DNA from: Lunularia cruciata
Taxonomy: Eukaryota > Streptophyta > Marchantiopsida > Lunulariales > Lunulariaceae
Direction: 5' to 3'
Length of the DNA stretch: 64,000 bases
NCBI GenBank assembly: GCA_948567375.1
Contig: OX419756.1
Location: forward strand, 59,162,333 to 59,226,332
Part shown: positions 36,107 through 48,184 of the stretch, in pieces
Position numbering within the stretch: position 1 is the first letter of the stretch
Layout of the letters: every line of letters starts with the position of its first letter
Notes under the pieces: model-generated
Told to the model about the DNA's origin: nothing
What the model saw: the letters and a program-made list of their open reading frames with translations, nothing else
Databases searched by the model: none
Program-made: the position numbers and the translations under genes

Positions 36107-37020
36107 GCGGCAATACCGGATGTTATCCTTGCAATGCAACAACAAATCGAGCATCTTAATCAATTGTTGGATGAACGAGACTAGCAACAACAAGAACAGA
36201 TAGACAGAGCACCCGTTTGAGATGGAGAAGATTGCATTCAATTTCCAAAACCCAAGGTGTTTGAAGGCAAGAATCCTCCAAGCATAGTGGAGAATTTTGT
36301 GTTTGATTGCAAATGTTACTTTGAAGCCACCAATCTTCAAGATGAGCAGAAATAGATTCTCTTGGCTTCTAGCCAATTGGATGGCGTGGCAAAACTTTGG
36401 TGGCGATTTCAAGTAGAAAGAGCTGAACAACAAATTGTTACACCAATTTTGAATGGGTAGAATTCAAAGATGCAATACTTGGTCGATTTCAAATTATAAA
36501 TGCCACCCAAGCAGCATGAGATAAATTGGCGGAGTTGAGGCAAATTGGCTCAATGAGAAGCTACATCACACAATTTCAGAACATCATCATGCAAATTCCA
36601 GATATCCAAGAAGGTGAAGTTCTGGATTGATTTGTGCAAGGATTGAAGTCACAAACCAAATTGGAGGTGACCATGCGGGAACCACAAAACGTAGAAGAAG
36701 CCATGCAATTGGCTAAGCGTTTTGATTCCTTGGTTGCAACAACTTGGTCTTGACCTTGACCTACACAAAGCCTACCAGTACCCTAGGCACGAGTAAAAGA
36801 ACCGGTACCAATGGAGATTGATGCTATCCAACAAAGACTACTTGGCACAACAGATAGAGAAAGATTATGACAAAATGGAGGTTGCTTTTATTGTTGCCAA
36901 GTTGGACATTGCATTGCTGAATGTCCACTTAGGAATAGGCGACATCGACAAGTTGCCCAGATGGAGTTTATGGAATAGAATGATCAAGGAAACAAAGAAT
37001 CCCAATAGGAGATTTTGAGC
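36107..37020 (+). pseudogene. gag: gag with intact zinc knuckle
   Basis: Begins at an ATG near 36107 (MAAIPDVILAMQQQIEHL, a typical gag coiled-coil start) and runs with several in-frame stops (after DERD and RAPV, for example) and at least one frame change. The capsid region includes KLWWRFQ (about 36,390). The nucleocapsid knuckle CFYCCQVGHCIAEC at 36883-36924 keeps all four CX2CX4HX4C ligands. The leader 35846-36106 appears untranslated. Gag would package the RNA in virus-like particles in the cytoplasm; this copy cannot make it intact. Confidence 0.75.
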
Positions 37021-37034
37021 CACCTACTGGAAGC

Positions 37035-37394
37035 TTGATTAGTTCAAATGGGATTGAAGGCTTGACCTATGCAAGTTTGCTTCACTTGCAAGGTACAATA
37101 TCTAATCGGGGTTATAGGATTTTGGATGATTCTAGAAGTTCAAAGAATTGCATGTCTATGCAAGTAGCAAAGGAATTGGGTATTCTTATCAAGCCAGTGT
37201 TTGGAAGTAGTTTGATGATGGGGGATGGTAGAAAGGGTTTTGCATTCTTCACCTCACATCCTATTACCTTCAAGATTGGGAAGGAGTATTTGGAGTGTAT
37301 GAGGTTTGTAGTGGCACCTCTACACTATGATATCATTCTAGGTCTACCTTGGCTTGAACGTCATAAGGTTAAATTCGATTGGACCCAACGATAA
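37035..37394 (+). pseudogene. pro: Protease domain, active site altered
   Basis: Retropepsin-like region of about 119 codons. The catalytic Asp survives (codon 37128-37130), but the Gly of the Asp-Ser-Gly triad is Arg (AGA at 37134-37136, one transition from GGA). The flap-distal motif IILGLPWLERH is clear. The region ends in a TAA stop before a spacer that contains short direct repeats around an AGTCCCAAGATGGGAAGTTT word (37,470-37,560). Confidence 0.75.
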
Positions 37395-37565
37395 ATTCAA
37401 GTACAACACCAAGGTAGAAATTTCCGATTAGGTTGCCTGGCACCTCTGAGTAAGACATCTAAGAATAGTCAGTCCCAAGATGGGAAGTTTGTCGAGAAGG
37501 TAGCCATAGAGAAAATTTGGAAGGAAGATGAGTCCCAAGATGGGAAGTTTGCCAAGAAGGCAACC

Positions 37566-38700
37566 ATGGAGCAAGCTTGGAAGAGAGATGAGTCCCTAGA
37601 AGGGAATTTTGTTAATGAAGCGGCCATAGAGCAAGCTTTGGAGGAAGATAAGTCTGTATTCGCGGTGTGGATCAAGCCGATTGCACAGGAACAATCTGAG
37701 GAGGGCCAAGAGCCTCATCAAGCAATGGTTGATTGGATATTTCAGGAGTTTGCAGATGTGTTTCCGAGTGATATGCCAAAGGGATTACCCTTTGATCAAG
37801 GTATGCCCTTCAAGATTGAGTTATTGCCAGGGAGTACTCTAGTGAGTAGACCAATCTATTGGCTCTCACCAAAGTAGTTGGAAGAGTTGCAAACAACACT
37901 TACAAAGTTGTTGGAGAAGGATTTCATATGGCATAGTACCTCTCCTTGGGGAGCACCGATACTATTTGTTCCAAAGAAGGATGGAGGACTTCATTTTTGT
38001 ATTGATTACCGTGGACTCAATAAACAAAACGTGAAGAATACATATCCCTTGCCTCGGATCAATGACTTGCTTGATCAACTAAGTGGAGCAGGCTACTTTT
38101 CCAAGCTGGATCTTTGTAGCGGCTATTGGCAAATTCCTATTGAAGGAGAGGACGTGCAAAAGACTGCCTTTCGCACAAGGTATGGACATTTTGAGTGGAG
38201 AGTTCTACCTTTTGGACTCACTAATGCTCCAACAATCTTCATGGATTAGATGCATCGGGTGTTGGAGGGACTATTGGATCGGTCCGTGGTGGTGTTCTTA
38301 GATGATATCTTAATCTATAGCAGGACAGAGGCAGAACATGTGAATCATGTGCGAGAAGTCCTAAGACAACTACAACAATGGAAATTTTATTGCAAGAAGT
38401 CAAAGTGTGCTTTTTGGCAGAAGGAGGTTACCTTCTTGGGTCATAAGATCTCATCAGAGGGGATCAAGATGGAAGACGAGAAGATCAAGGCTATTACTGA
38501 TTGGCCTATCCCAAAGGATGCTACAAAAGTACAAGCATTCAATGGATTGGCCAGTTTTTACCGACGGTTCATCCATTATTATGCTCACGTGGTTACACCA
38601 TTGACTGAACTCTTGGGAAGGAACTCAAGCTTCTAGTGGACCACCAAGCATGAAGAAGCATTCCAAAAGTTAAAGCATATGGTGTCTTCAAGACCCATTC
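37566..38700 (+). pseudogene. pol: Reverse transcriptase domain with three stops
   Basis: One frame runs through TAG at 37875-37877, 38247-38249 and 38634-38636. Motifs in order: [76 protein letters not shown], then VVFLDDILIYS with the catalytic Asp pair at 38301-38306, and FLGHKIS. All catalytic residues seen are intact; only the stops disable it. Each stop is one C-to-T change from CAG (or one transition from another sense codon). In a working element it would copy the RNA to DNA inside the particle. Confidence 0.85.
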
Positions 38701-39311
38701 TTCGACCATATGATCCTCAACTACCTTGTGTGGTTGATTTTGATGCTTCTAACTTTGCAATTGGAGCTATATTGCAACAAGAATTTCCAAATGGACTACA
38801 TCCTATTGCCTTTGTGTCTCGCCGACTAAATACAGTTGAAAGAAATTATTCTGCTTGAGATTGGGAACAACTTGTAATGGTATATGCCACCAAGGTATGG
38901 AAGCATTATCTCTTGGGGAAACAAGTGATCATGCAAACTAATCACAAGCCATTTTTGTAGACCTTACACTTGGAGCACATGAAGAGTCAACATCATTGAT
39001 GGGAAGAGCAACTCCAATTTTTTGACATCAAACTTGAGTACAAACCAGATTAGTTCCATGTCATCCCTGATGCTCTATCATGACAACCTAATTTGAAGGC
39101 TCTTCCTCTCATCACGGTGGCAATTACAACGGTGTCCATTGACCCTAAGGTCCATAATGAGTTTCAATCAGCTCTACAACAATATCCCTTCTTCCAAATG
39201 ATATACGGTCGTCTAATAGCATGCAACAAGGAGTACAACACCTTCTCCTTCAAGGAAGGCCTTTTATTCCATGCAGACCAGATCTATGTTCCAGCCAAAG
39301 GTGATCTTTGA
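38701..39311 (+). pseudogene. pol: RNase H and tether, many stops
   Basis: Same frame as the reverse transcriptase. VDFDASNFAIGAILQQ carries the first catalytic Asp, and the AFVSRRLN and NHKPF regions follow. Stops are at 38856 (TGA), 38958 (TAG), 38997 (TGA), 39051 (TAG), 39081 (TGA) and 39309 (TGA). The IPDALS motif that closes RNase H is followed immediately by a TGA where the family has Arg (CGA). This is the most heavily interrupted part of pol. Confidence 0.8.
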
Positions 39312-39314
39312 CTT

Positions 39315-40300
39315 GTGCGCCTTCAAGAAGCCCATGATTTACCAATAGCTGGTCACATGGGAGTGGACAAGACCTTGGGCACCCTCAAACGCCAATGGTG
39401 GTGGCCCAACATGACACGAGATGTTCGAGACTTTGTTCAATCATGTGAGAGTTGCCAACGTAACAAGGCCAACAACCAGAAGCCGAGTGCACTCCTTCAA
39501 CCACTCGCCATTCTATCTGCTCACTGGGAGCATATGAGCTTGGATCTCATCACATCCTTGCCAAAGACAAAACAAGGACACACTACAATCATGGTATTTG
39601 TGGATAAGCTTAGTAAGCAAATCTACTTGGCACCAACCTGTAATACCGTGGGTGCTCCAACCTTAGCACAAATCTACTTCGACAATGTCTTCAAGCATCA
39701 TGGGATGCCATGTGTACTCACCTCCGACCATGATTCTCGATTTACCAGGAAGTTATGGCAAGCACTCTTCCAGATACTCGGCACCAAGCTTGCTTTGTCC
39801 ATGGCCTATCATCCTCAAATTGATGGACAAACCAAACGTGCAAATCATACATTGGAGGATATGTTGCGGGCCTTTGTCAATGTCCACCATACCAACTGGG
39901 GTGAATGTCTTGTAGCTGCAGAATTTGCCTACAACAATTCCAACAGGCAAGCACCGGATTTTCTCCCTTCTCTCTCAATTTTGGCCAAGATCCGCTTGTT
40001 CCAGATTCTCTTCTTGCTCCACCTCCCTCTCAAGTTCCTCATACTTCCACATTCTTGACCACTATATCCCAATCTCTCCAACAAGCCAAATCTCACCTCC
40101 TTGTTGCTCAAAATCACCAAAAACAATATGCGGACCACCATCGTTGTGATCTCACCTTTGGAGTTGGTGATAAAGTCATGCTATCCTCTAGTAACCTCCC
40201 TCTCCCACTTGATACCCAAGTTTGTAAACTTGCTCCTAATTGGATAGGACCTTTTGATATCACCCACATTGTCTCTCTTGTTGCTTATTGACTTACCTTG
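39315..40300 (+). pseudogene. pol: Integrase with one frameshift and a stop
   Basis: 247 codons are open from 39315. The HHCC zinc domain is intact (H...H in AHDLPIAGH, then CESC). The core shows the first Asp in SLDLI, the second in SDHDSRF and the Glu in LEDML, all in expected context. At about 39,935-39,950 the frame shifts; the sequence continues in the 39905-40291 frame with NFGQDP and the C-terminal GDKVML/IGPFDI region. That frame stops at TGA 40289-40291, where relatives have Arg before LTLP. Confidence 0.85.
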
Positions 40301-40633
40301 CCTTGTCATATGCGTATCCACCCTGTCTTTCATGTTTCCAAGTTAAAACCCTTTGTTCCTAACTCCTCTTCCTTTTCCTCTCAAGTCCAACCTCCTCCTT
40401 GGCCTGTCCCTATCAATGATCATGAGGAGTACAAAGTTGATCGTATCCTTGCACGTCGCCATATTCAACAAGGCCATCGCCAACATACGGAGTACAAGGT
40501 CCTTTGGAAAGGGTATCCCCTTCATGATGCCACATAGGAACCTCTTTCCCACCTCCAAAATGCACAGATGGCCATCAAGGAATTCGAAGCTTCACAGGCG
40601 ACGAGGACATCACCAATTAGCAGCGGGGGAATA
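40301..40633 (+). pseudogene. Chromodomain C-terminus, truncated by a stop
   Basis: HPVFHVSKLKPF is followed by YKVDRILARRH and YKVLWKGYPLHDAT, a clear chromodomain as in chromoviruses. The Trp that should follow in the WEP motif is TAG (40535-40537). Chromodomains of this group are thought to guide integration toward particular chromatin. The purine tract GCGGGGGA at about 40623-40630 lies three bases before the 3' LTR. Confidence 0.8.
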
Positions 40634-41042
40634 TGTAACAATATAGAGTTTAGCAACGAAGTTAGTCAAGCTTACAAAGTAGATAATAAGACAAAATAGC
40701 CTAGAATATTATAGAAGCATCTAAGAAGCTTCTTGGGAAGCTTCCCAACTAGTTAACTTGTGCTTGAAGCAAGTAGCTTCTAGAAGCTTCTAACTAGCTT
40801 AACTCGCACGCCAAGTAGGCGGCTTCTACAAGGAAGCTTCTTGAGAAGCTTCTTGGTTAACTTGGCTTGCACTCCAAGAAAGCGGCTCAAGGAAGCTTCT
40901 TGAGAAGCTTCAAGGGTCTTGTATGCTACCTATAAATACCAAAGCCAAAGCTCATGCTAGGCATTTGGAGTTTTCCCTCATTCAAGTGTCCCAATGTGAG
41001 TTTCCATTCTCCTATTTCTCTCTTTAGTTTTGGTCTTTTACA
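40634..41042 (+). repeat. 3' LTR, 409 bp
   Basis: TGTAACAATATAGA ... TTTTACA, about 93% identical to the 5' LTR by hand count. Followed by AAGGT at 41043-41047. Confidence 0.95.
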
Positions 41043-41339
41043 AAGGTTATAGTCTATAGTTGACCTTTGTGATACCTATGTGTCTATTGCTTCACCTTGT
41101 ACTAGAGCTCCTTTTTCATTTCATTAGATCTCCCTTCATTTGATCTTTTGCAAAGGTTTCAGCTCCTTCTTGTATAGAAATTTACTTAGATGACCCCTTA
41201 TCCTCTTTGGTAAGGAGAAGTTGTCCAATTTCAATGTAGACAAGGTACTCACATCTTGCTTTAGTAACCAAGTGTATATATGGTTTACCTCTAAATCTTG
41301 ATAGCTATTTTTCAAAGTAAAGATGGTCTCCTTCTCTTG
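41043..41339. other. Flank of the nested insertion, part of older element
   Basis: Joined to the sequence left of 35421 this would continue the minus-strand element whose gag lies at 41340-42560. No motif is visible in this short piece itself. Confidence 0.4.
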
Positions 41340-42560
41340 GATCTTCTAAGGTGACATGGTGGACTTTTGCATCTTTCCTAGACTTAGAGTGTATATTCAA
41401 AAACCTTATTGGTGGTTTTGGCACTAGTAGTTGAGGACAATAAGTTTGTACATGTTCTTGTTTCTTATAGTTTATACACAACATTACATAAGGTATAGGC
41501 CTATGAGGCTCAAGATAGTTAGATGCCTAATGTCCTTGACCTCTACAATTGTAACAAGAGCCAAGGGAAGTATTTTGTTGTGGTTGCAAAACATGTTTTT
41601 ATGATTTCATGAGTAGGATATTCTCTTGGTACATAGAAAAGGTTTGTGAATGTTGGGGTCATCCATCATTGTCTTTGGACCAATGCTCTGCATTATGAAC
41701 ACCTATTCTTCCTCTACTATGTAATATGACTATTGTTTCCATATAGGAGTCCACTTCATTTGATGGGCACAAGAAGAAGAACAATTACTCATATACTTAA
41801 TGTTAGCTTGTCTTGTCTTTCTACAAGTTGTACACCAAAGGTTAGGTTGGATAAATGAAGGTGGGATGCGCCTTCTCTTCCTATGACTAGTTTGGACCTT
41901 GAAGTTGGAAAACTCCTTTAAAAGCTCTTTTAAGTGCATTGCTGCCTTAGGAATGGTAACCATTGTATGAAAATGGTGTCTTTTCCATTCAATTTGCCCC
42001 TATTTCTTGTCTACATAAGATGAGGAGGACTTATTTGAATGGTTCCAATGAAGACAATTGTGCTCTTTGCTTTGGTCCCTTCTTAATTTTCCTTGAACCA
42101 TGATCATGAGTTGTCTACCAGTTGGGTTGATTCATACAACTTGGCCAACTTCATCACCTCTATCAACATATCATGATCTCCTTCCTTAGCAAAGACATGA
42201 GGTTCTATGGGTAAGCTACTCAAGAACTAGGACATTGCTTGAGCATTTGAGTACCCTAAGGTAGCACCTCTATTTGGTACTCTACTTAAAAGACTTTGGA
42301 ACTTCTCTATATAGTACATTGGCTTCTTATTTTGTTTTTGCTCAAAGCTATTGAGCATAGTAAACACATTTGCTTCATAGTCCAACTCCAAAAAGAATTC
42401 AAGAATTGCCCATAAATTTTTGGCCCGTCTACCACATTCATTGCATCTTGGCTCACGTGCATAAACTCATTTTGAGCTTTTCTTCTTAATAAAGTTTGAA
42501 ATATCTACAATTGGTCAGCATCAACATCTTTTCTTATGGCAACCAAGATGGCTTCAAATT
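41340..42560 (-). pseudogene. gag: Older Ty3 gag with several zinc knuckles, minus strand
   Basis: Minus-strand translation gives a capsid region with KKPMYYIEKFQSLLSRVPNR (about 42,300) and EVMKLAKLYEST (about 42,140). A first Cys cluster follows near 41,840 (CTTC). Then come two knuckle-like motifs: CYNC-4-H-4-Y at 41515-41556, with the last Cys replaced by Tyr, and CINY-4-H-4-C at about 41437-41478, with the second Cys replaced by Tyr. There are stops and frame changes throughout. Upstream (42.4-42.56 kb) reads as an N-terminal gag segment in another frame. The downstream part of this element would be on the far side of the 35426-41042 insertion. Family membership beyond retrotransposon gag is uncertain. 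Confidence 0.65.
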
Positions 42561-44339
42561 TCCTTAAGAACATGTTAGGATCTTCCTCTTTGTCTTGTAC
42601 TTTGAACTTTTGGTAGTTCTATTGTATAATGGGAGCATGATTTTGCCATAATCAAAGATAAAAAGCTATGATCAAGATCAGCTTTTGTATAGGAGTGACT
42701 AAGCAAATCATAAGAAAGCACCAAGTGTGAAAAACGTTCCACTTTGTATTCATCATCAAATGATAACTCTAAGTTGTCCTTTGGATCTATGAATTCATAC
42801 TCTCTTCTTTGGAAGACAAGTTGTGTTTGGACTCTACTATAGCAAGCTCTACAAAGAGCTCAATGGGAGCAATGTAGAGGATTACTCTTCAACTCCCTAG
42901 TTGGATGCAGGGACTTGAGTGGACTTCTTTGGTTAGTCTCCTTCAATGGTACCTCATCAATTGTCATTCTATTTGACCACAAACTGTCAACTTTAATAGC
43001 ACTAGTTGGTGGAGTGCTAGGTAGCATAAATCAAGTAAGAAGAAGTGGATGTTTGACATTCTTAAACCCAACTTTCCCTTTTTTCAAAGACAAATGCCAA
43101 ATAGATAGTTAAGTAAGTATCACTATTTTTGCTAAAGATGATTTGTTCTCTCCTAAGCTTTTATATGTAGTGCAAAAAGTCCTTCAACATAGTTCTTTAG
43201 GTTCTCACAAAGACCCTTTGCTCACAAGTAATGGCTTATAATACTTGATTCCTTGATAATATTCATGGCCTTGTGCTAGCTCACTTCTAGACACTCCAAG
43301 GAGTGTATCCTTGGTAATGATGCCTTAAAATGTAACAAACTAGTATCATTCAAATTTGTAATCTAAGATTGGTAAGCATATGAGATAAACTTGACCATGA
43401 GGTATTACACACTATATCTTAGAATGCATGTATGAAGTAGAGGTAGAAATTCCAAGGGTCCTATCACCTTGATGACTATGACTATGAGTAGTGTTCTACC
43501 CTTCCCACAAGGCAAAACATCATAGGATGTTGAATAAATATGCTTCTTAATCTTATAGTTAAGTGTTATTATATGATATTCCATAGATTTTGTAGCATAT
43601 ATAATTGTATTGTTCCTTACCATTATAGAACCCCAAGAGTTGCACACTCTACTTCTACATAAATGACTCCCTCACTCAAGTTGTTCTACTCATACATCAA
43701 GATTCCTCATTCTTACTCAATTAAGCATGTAATCTCTCATGCCATGTGTAGATTAATACACATATACCAATTCAAGAGTCTTGATGGTATAAAATTTGCT
43801 TATTGCCAAAGAAGGATGCACCATATGGACACAATGAACATCAACCCTAATCCTTTGATACATTTCCTACTTAGCCACAAAAGATCTAGTGGCTACCATG
43901 TGTTGAAGATATTCTAATTATATGTAATCCTTACTTATCTTATCTTAATCTTATCCTAAGCTAATCTTGAGTAGGCACATCCCACGTGGAAAATCAATTT
44001 CAGCTGTGTGTTGTTTATTGTTATTTTGTTTGTAGATAGGTTCAGACAAGATTGTTGTATCATAGCTTAACAAACTATGTATGAATTTTGTACAAATATG
44101 AATTGCACACATTATGATTATTGAAGCTAATCTATCCTATTGAAGAGATAACTCTTTCTCATTTTTTACAAAGTTGATCTCTGCTCATTTTGTATTTATT
44201 CATCATGATCAAGTTATACAAGTCATTACTCATCTATTGTATCCTTTGGTGATACTTGTGATGAGCTACTCTCATATTTGGAGGAGTCTATGAGCTTCTC
44301 TTAGTAGCTAGAAACTTCCCTTGCAAAGCTTGTTTGTGT
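42561..44339. other. Intergenic or decayed transposon sequence
   Basis: No recognisable protein. The region right of 42.6 kb may be the leader of the minus-strand gag. Frames 42915-43112 (+), 43405-43647 (-) and 43663-43917 (+) carry no motif. Confidence 0.4.
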
Positions 44340-44607
44340 TGTAACACCAATTGAAGCATGTATGCTATATAGAAATATTAATTTTGGTATTAAAAGAAGT
44401 GGAGAAATATTATCTATATAGAGTTTAGCTAAGCTTCTAAATTATTCATGACAAGCAAGATTTAGTCCTAGCTAAGATAAAGGTGACCCTATTCTAGAGG
44501 AAGAGAAAAGAGAGAGCACCATTATTTTGTCTTCTAGTGTATTGACTTGGCATTATTCTTAGTTATTTGACTTTGAGGAAAGAATTGAGAGCTCTAAGGA
44601 CCACAAG
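44340..44607 (+). repeat. Repeat shared with 7048-7315 (possible LTR start)
   Basis: Begins TGTAACACC; alignable with 7048-7315. It lies about 2 kb before a plus-strand Ty3 gag and could be the beginning of that element's 5' LTR. No LTR end, primer site or 3' partner was recognised. Confidence 0.45.
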
Positions 44608-46310
44608 CCTTGTTATTGTGGACTTTTTCTATAGTCCAATGATAGCTTATGTGAGAGAATTTTTGACTTAATTGGTAGGTGAAGATAATACCACCTACTC
44701 ATGGGATTCTTCCCATGTGCTTGGATATTTCTTTAGACTTTTTGATTTTATTTGACTTTTAGCCCAACACTTGAGTTATTTTGGTAATTAGTAACTTTGG
44801 TGAGTAACTTCTTCATAAGGATATAAGCTAGGGGTGAGGAGAAACTTCTCATCCTTTCATTTGCAAATATCTCTATCTCTCACTGAGTTCTCCAATAAAT
44901 AATGTCTTGAGTCTTGGAGGAGCCTTGCTTTGGAGGAGTGTGATGGTGATAGGGTTCCTTGCATTCTTAGTCCATGGTGTGCTACCTTAATAGACATTAG
45001 AGGTTCAACTTGAGTGAGAGATAAGCTTACATTTTGGTTCTATTTTTGGGACCTCTATAGAAGATAAGATAATGTTTTGCATACAATTCTATATTTTACA
45101 GAAGGAGGTTGTGGGAGCTTACTTGGCAAGAAAATTAGGAGAGGAGATGGCAAATTTATGTAAGAGAATTTGGACCCATTTTTATACCCTATAGTTCATT
45201 ATAATAATTTTTGAGATGATATTATACATACTATAGATATGAGATGATTTGGAGAGATTGTATGAGGTGGATTGTAGATTTTGGAGATAACGGTGATTTT
45301 TTGGCAAAATCTCATGTTGTAGATTTGGACTTGAAATTTTCATAAGGCATAGCTTAGATTAATTTTCAGTAGTAAGTGTTGCTACACTCATTGAACTAGA
45401 ATTTTTCGAAGGTGGAGGGTAATTTGTTTCTAGAAATTGCATGTTCTTTGGATCTTTGAATAGATTTTGCCATTTTTTCATTTTTCTTTGGATTATTCTG
45501 AAATTTTCCATGAAAATTCAATTTATAATATCTTACATTTTTGCACAAGAATTAGGTAGATATCATTATTTTCCAGCAAGTTATGAGGTTTAAAAGTGAG
45601 GGGGTGTGGTTTTCAAACCAAATCTGAAAGATGGGTGCCAATTAGAGAGATGCCTAAGCCAAATGGCTCCATGAAAAGAGTTGAAATTTTAGAAAGGAAG
45701 ACAACTTGAGGTGTTGATAAAGTGTGAAAATTTTTGAAGGTCTGAGAGGTATAATTTGGGAAAATTAAGGTTATTTAAAGATCCTCAAGGGGTTGAAGTG
45801 ATAATAGTGCTTGATCTAAAGAAAATAGATTTTAGTAAATAATTTAAAGAGAGTGTTGAGAGGACACAAAGACCTTCACTGAGGATTTAAAGAATGATTC
45901 TAAGTGCTTCTTATATGGAGAGAAGGAACATAAGGCAAGTTCATGTTTATTTGGTCTAGAGAGAAAGAGATTGAGAGGAAGGAGAGGCTTACTTGACTTG
46001 GGATTGCATGTTGGACCTTCTTCACCAAGATTGGGAGGGAAGATATCTAAGATGAAGGAGTTGCGTGAGGTTTGTGGAGTGGACTTCCATAGAGCCATGA
46101 AGATAAAACAGAAATAACATTTTTAGAGATCTTGGTGAAGGATCTTGGAGTATGTCATAGTATTGCTATAAAGAAACTACCACCTTCATCAAATAAGTTC
46201 TCAAGATTAGTGATGGAGATAATCTTTTAGTTGATAAATAAAATATCCATGAGAGTTGCTTAATTTGCACCTTTGGATTTGATTTTTCCATAGAAATCAT
46301 GGAGCAAACT
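44608..46310. other. AT-rich leader-like stretch before gag
   Basis: No gene seen. The minus-strand frame 45844-46098 has no family signature. If 44340 starts an LTR, this stretch would hold the rest of the LTR and the leader of the element that follows. Confidence 0.35.
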
Positions 46311-47530
46311 AAAACCTTTGTACTACCTAGATTGGACTACTCTCAAATGGTGCTAGTCATGTATATACTCTATTAGTTATAAGGTGAGAGAGAAAGTAGA
46401 CACACAAAAATAGAGTGGAGAAAGGTAATAAGAAGCTACAATAGGGAAAATTTTCATTTTCTTTGGTTAGAATGGAGAGGATATGGAGGCTTTTGTGAGA
46501 AACTTCAAGAAGGCTTTCATAGGAAGCAATGAGAGGAGGAAGAATGAGTGGGTCTCACTACTACCAAATCTTTGAGGATGCAACTCTTACATAGTAATAG
46601 TCATAATACCAAAGGAGAGAGAAGAGAGATGTGCAAGAGGAGTATTGGAAGAGTTTGACTACATCACTCATTGCAAACTTTCTTATCGATGAGAGTTATG
46701 AGATTAATGAGTGAGGTTAACATTGTCAAACAAGGAAATGGAGAGAAAGTAAGAGTCTACGCAGAAAGAGTAGAGAAGTTAGAGTCTAGGTTCTGCATAG
46801 TGTTGAGGAAGAGTGGAGGTGATATGGAGACTACCATGATTGAAATAGGAGCTATGCTCATAAAAAAATTGGTGAGAGTGTTGAACCCACAAATTCAAAA
46901 CAAGGTGAGACATGAGAAACCTTCTTCCACAATAGAAGCTATCAAGATTGCAGTTCATATGGAGGAGAGTTTGGAAATGGATGAGAGTGATATGGTGGTG
47001 AAAGAGGTTGTGAATCCTCCAAAAGTCTACAAGTATAGTGAGTTTTCCATCCTTTGATGGCAAGAGTGGCATCAAAGCAGTAGTAGCTCCTATCTTTGTA
47101 CCTCAGCCAAAAGATCCCATTCAAACTATCATAGAGCAACTTGCATATCTCAAGATCAATGTAGTGCAACTATGGGAGAAGAGACAGGTAAATCAGAATA
47201 TTGGGAGAGGGCCTAGGGGTTATGGAAACTATCAATATATAGAGGAGGCCAAAAAACTAGAAATTTTAATGATAAAAATTGTTTTGGTTGTGGAAGTAGA
47301 GGTCACATCAAAAGGAACTACCCAAATTCCACGTACCATGGAAGAAGGGATTATGAGGAGGCAAATAGAGAGAAGGAAGAAGGTGGTGGAACCCAAGTAC
47401 CTTCTATGAAAAATAAAGGTAAGGGGATGACATATATAGATGTGGTGGAGAGCAAGTATGAGAATGGAGAATGTTCAAACTCCAAAGGTATTAATCTGGA
47501 GTTTTTGGCACAAGATAAGAAGGGAGCTCA
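46310..47530 (+). pseudogene. gag: Ty3 gag, plus strand, zinc knuckle damaged
   Basis: The frame 46671-47057 contains GEKVRVYAERVEKLESRF, the conserved end of the retrotransposon gag domain. Sequence then shifts frame. At 47280-47321 it shows CFGCGSRGHIKRNY, a CX2CX4HX4C knuckle whose last Cys is Tyr (TAC at 47319-47321). A Lys/Glu-rich linker follows, leading to the protease. No intact frame spans the domain. The N-terminal part (46.3-46.67 kb) reads only in fragments. Confidence 0.7.
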
Positions 47531-47879
47531 TTTGCAAATAAATACATTCTGCTTAAGAATTATCTCATGGTAAGGATATTCTAATGCCCACAAGGAGTAC
47601 TTGCACTACTAGTTCAACACCATCAACAAAGACTCGAAGGAAGAAGTTGGAGATGGATGATTTCTTGATCGCAAAGCAACAATGGAGCTACAATGTGTTA
47701 AAGGATGTTGGTAGTCACAAGGCTAACATCATGGTGGTTCATCTTATTTCTTTAGTCCTACCTTGAAGAAGGAACTAAGAGGTGGGTTGAATCTACAAGG
47801 AGCAAGAAAGAAGAAGCAAAAGCTAAGATATCAATGGGAGTGGTGGATGCAAAACTAGCACAATGGTAGGCTTGTGAAT

Positions 47880-48184
47880 ATGCCTCCAAGATTGATGCAA
47901 GGATGATTGGTCACAACATCAAGGATGTACTTGTCAATGGAGAATCTATGGTGAATTTCATGTCATAGAAGTTGATTAAGAAGTGGGTATGATACCCTCT
48001 AGACCTTTAACATTTGTAGTGAACTTGGCAACCAAGCAACAAGTTTGACTGGTTGTAGTATCAATTATGAGAGTTCAAAAATCCCATGACGTTCCACGTT
48101 TTGAAGGATGCAAATTATGATTTGCTACTTGGAAGGCTATGGTTGAGAGCAACTCAAACAATTGATTGATGGCACAGAGTACAC
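47880..48184 (+). pseudogene. pro: Protease of the Asp-Gly-Gly-Ser type, catalytic Asp lost
   Basis: DVLVNGESMVNF corresponds to the active-site strand of plant Ty3 elements with a DGGS-type motif (as in Tat-like, non-chromovirus lineages). Here the catalytic Asp is Asn (AAT at 47936-47938) and one Gly is Glu. Both changes are G-to-A transitions. It ends with NYDLLLGRLWLRATQTID (48,110-48,165), the closing motif of this protease type. Confidence 0.6.

Larger units (their letters stand above)
35426..41042 (+). mobile_element. Ty3/gypsy chromovirus, complete structure, coding capacity lost
   Basis: 5617 bp bounded by LTRs of 407 and 409 bp with TG...CA ends and the perfect duplication AAGGT. 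In order: 5' LTR, iMet primer site, gag with one zinc knuckle, protease, reverse transcriptase, RNase H, integrase, chromodomain, purine tract, 3' LTR. This is the canonical Ty3 order. The coding sequence has at least eleven stops and one frameshift in pol, plus stops in gag, so it cannot encode its own proteins. The two LTRs differ at about 29 positions by hand count (about 7%), some 23 of them transitions, so the insertion is not recent. It sits next to the gag of an older minus-strand element. Confidence 0.95.
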
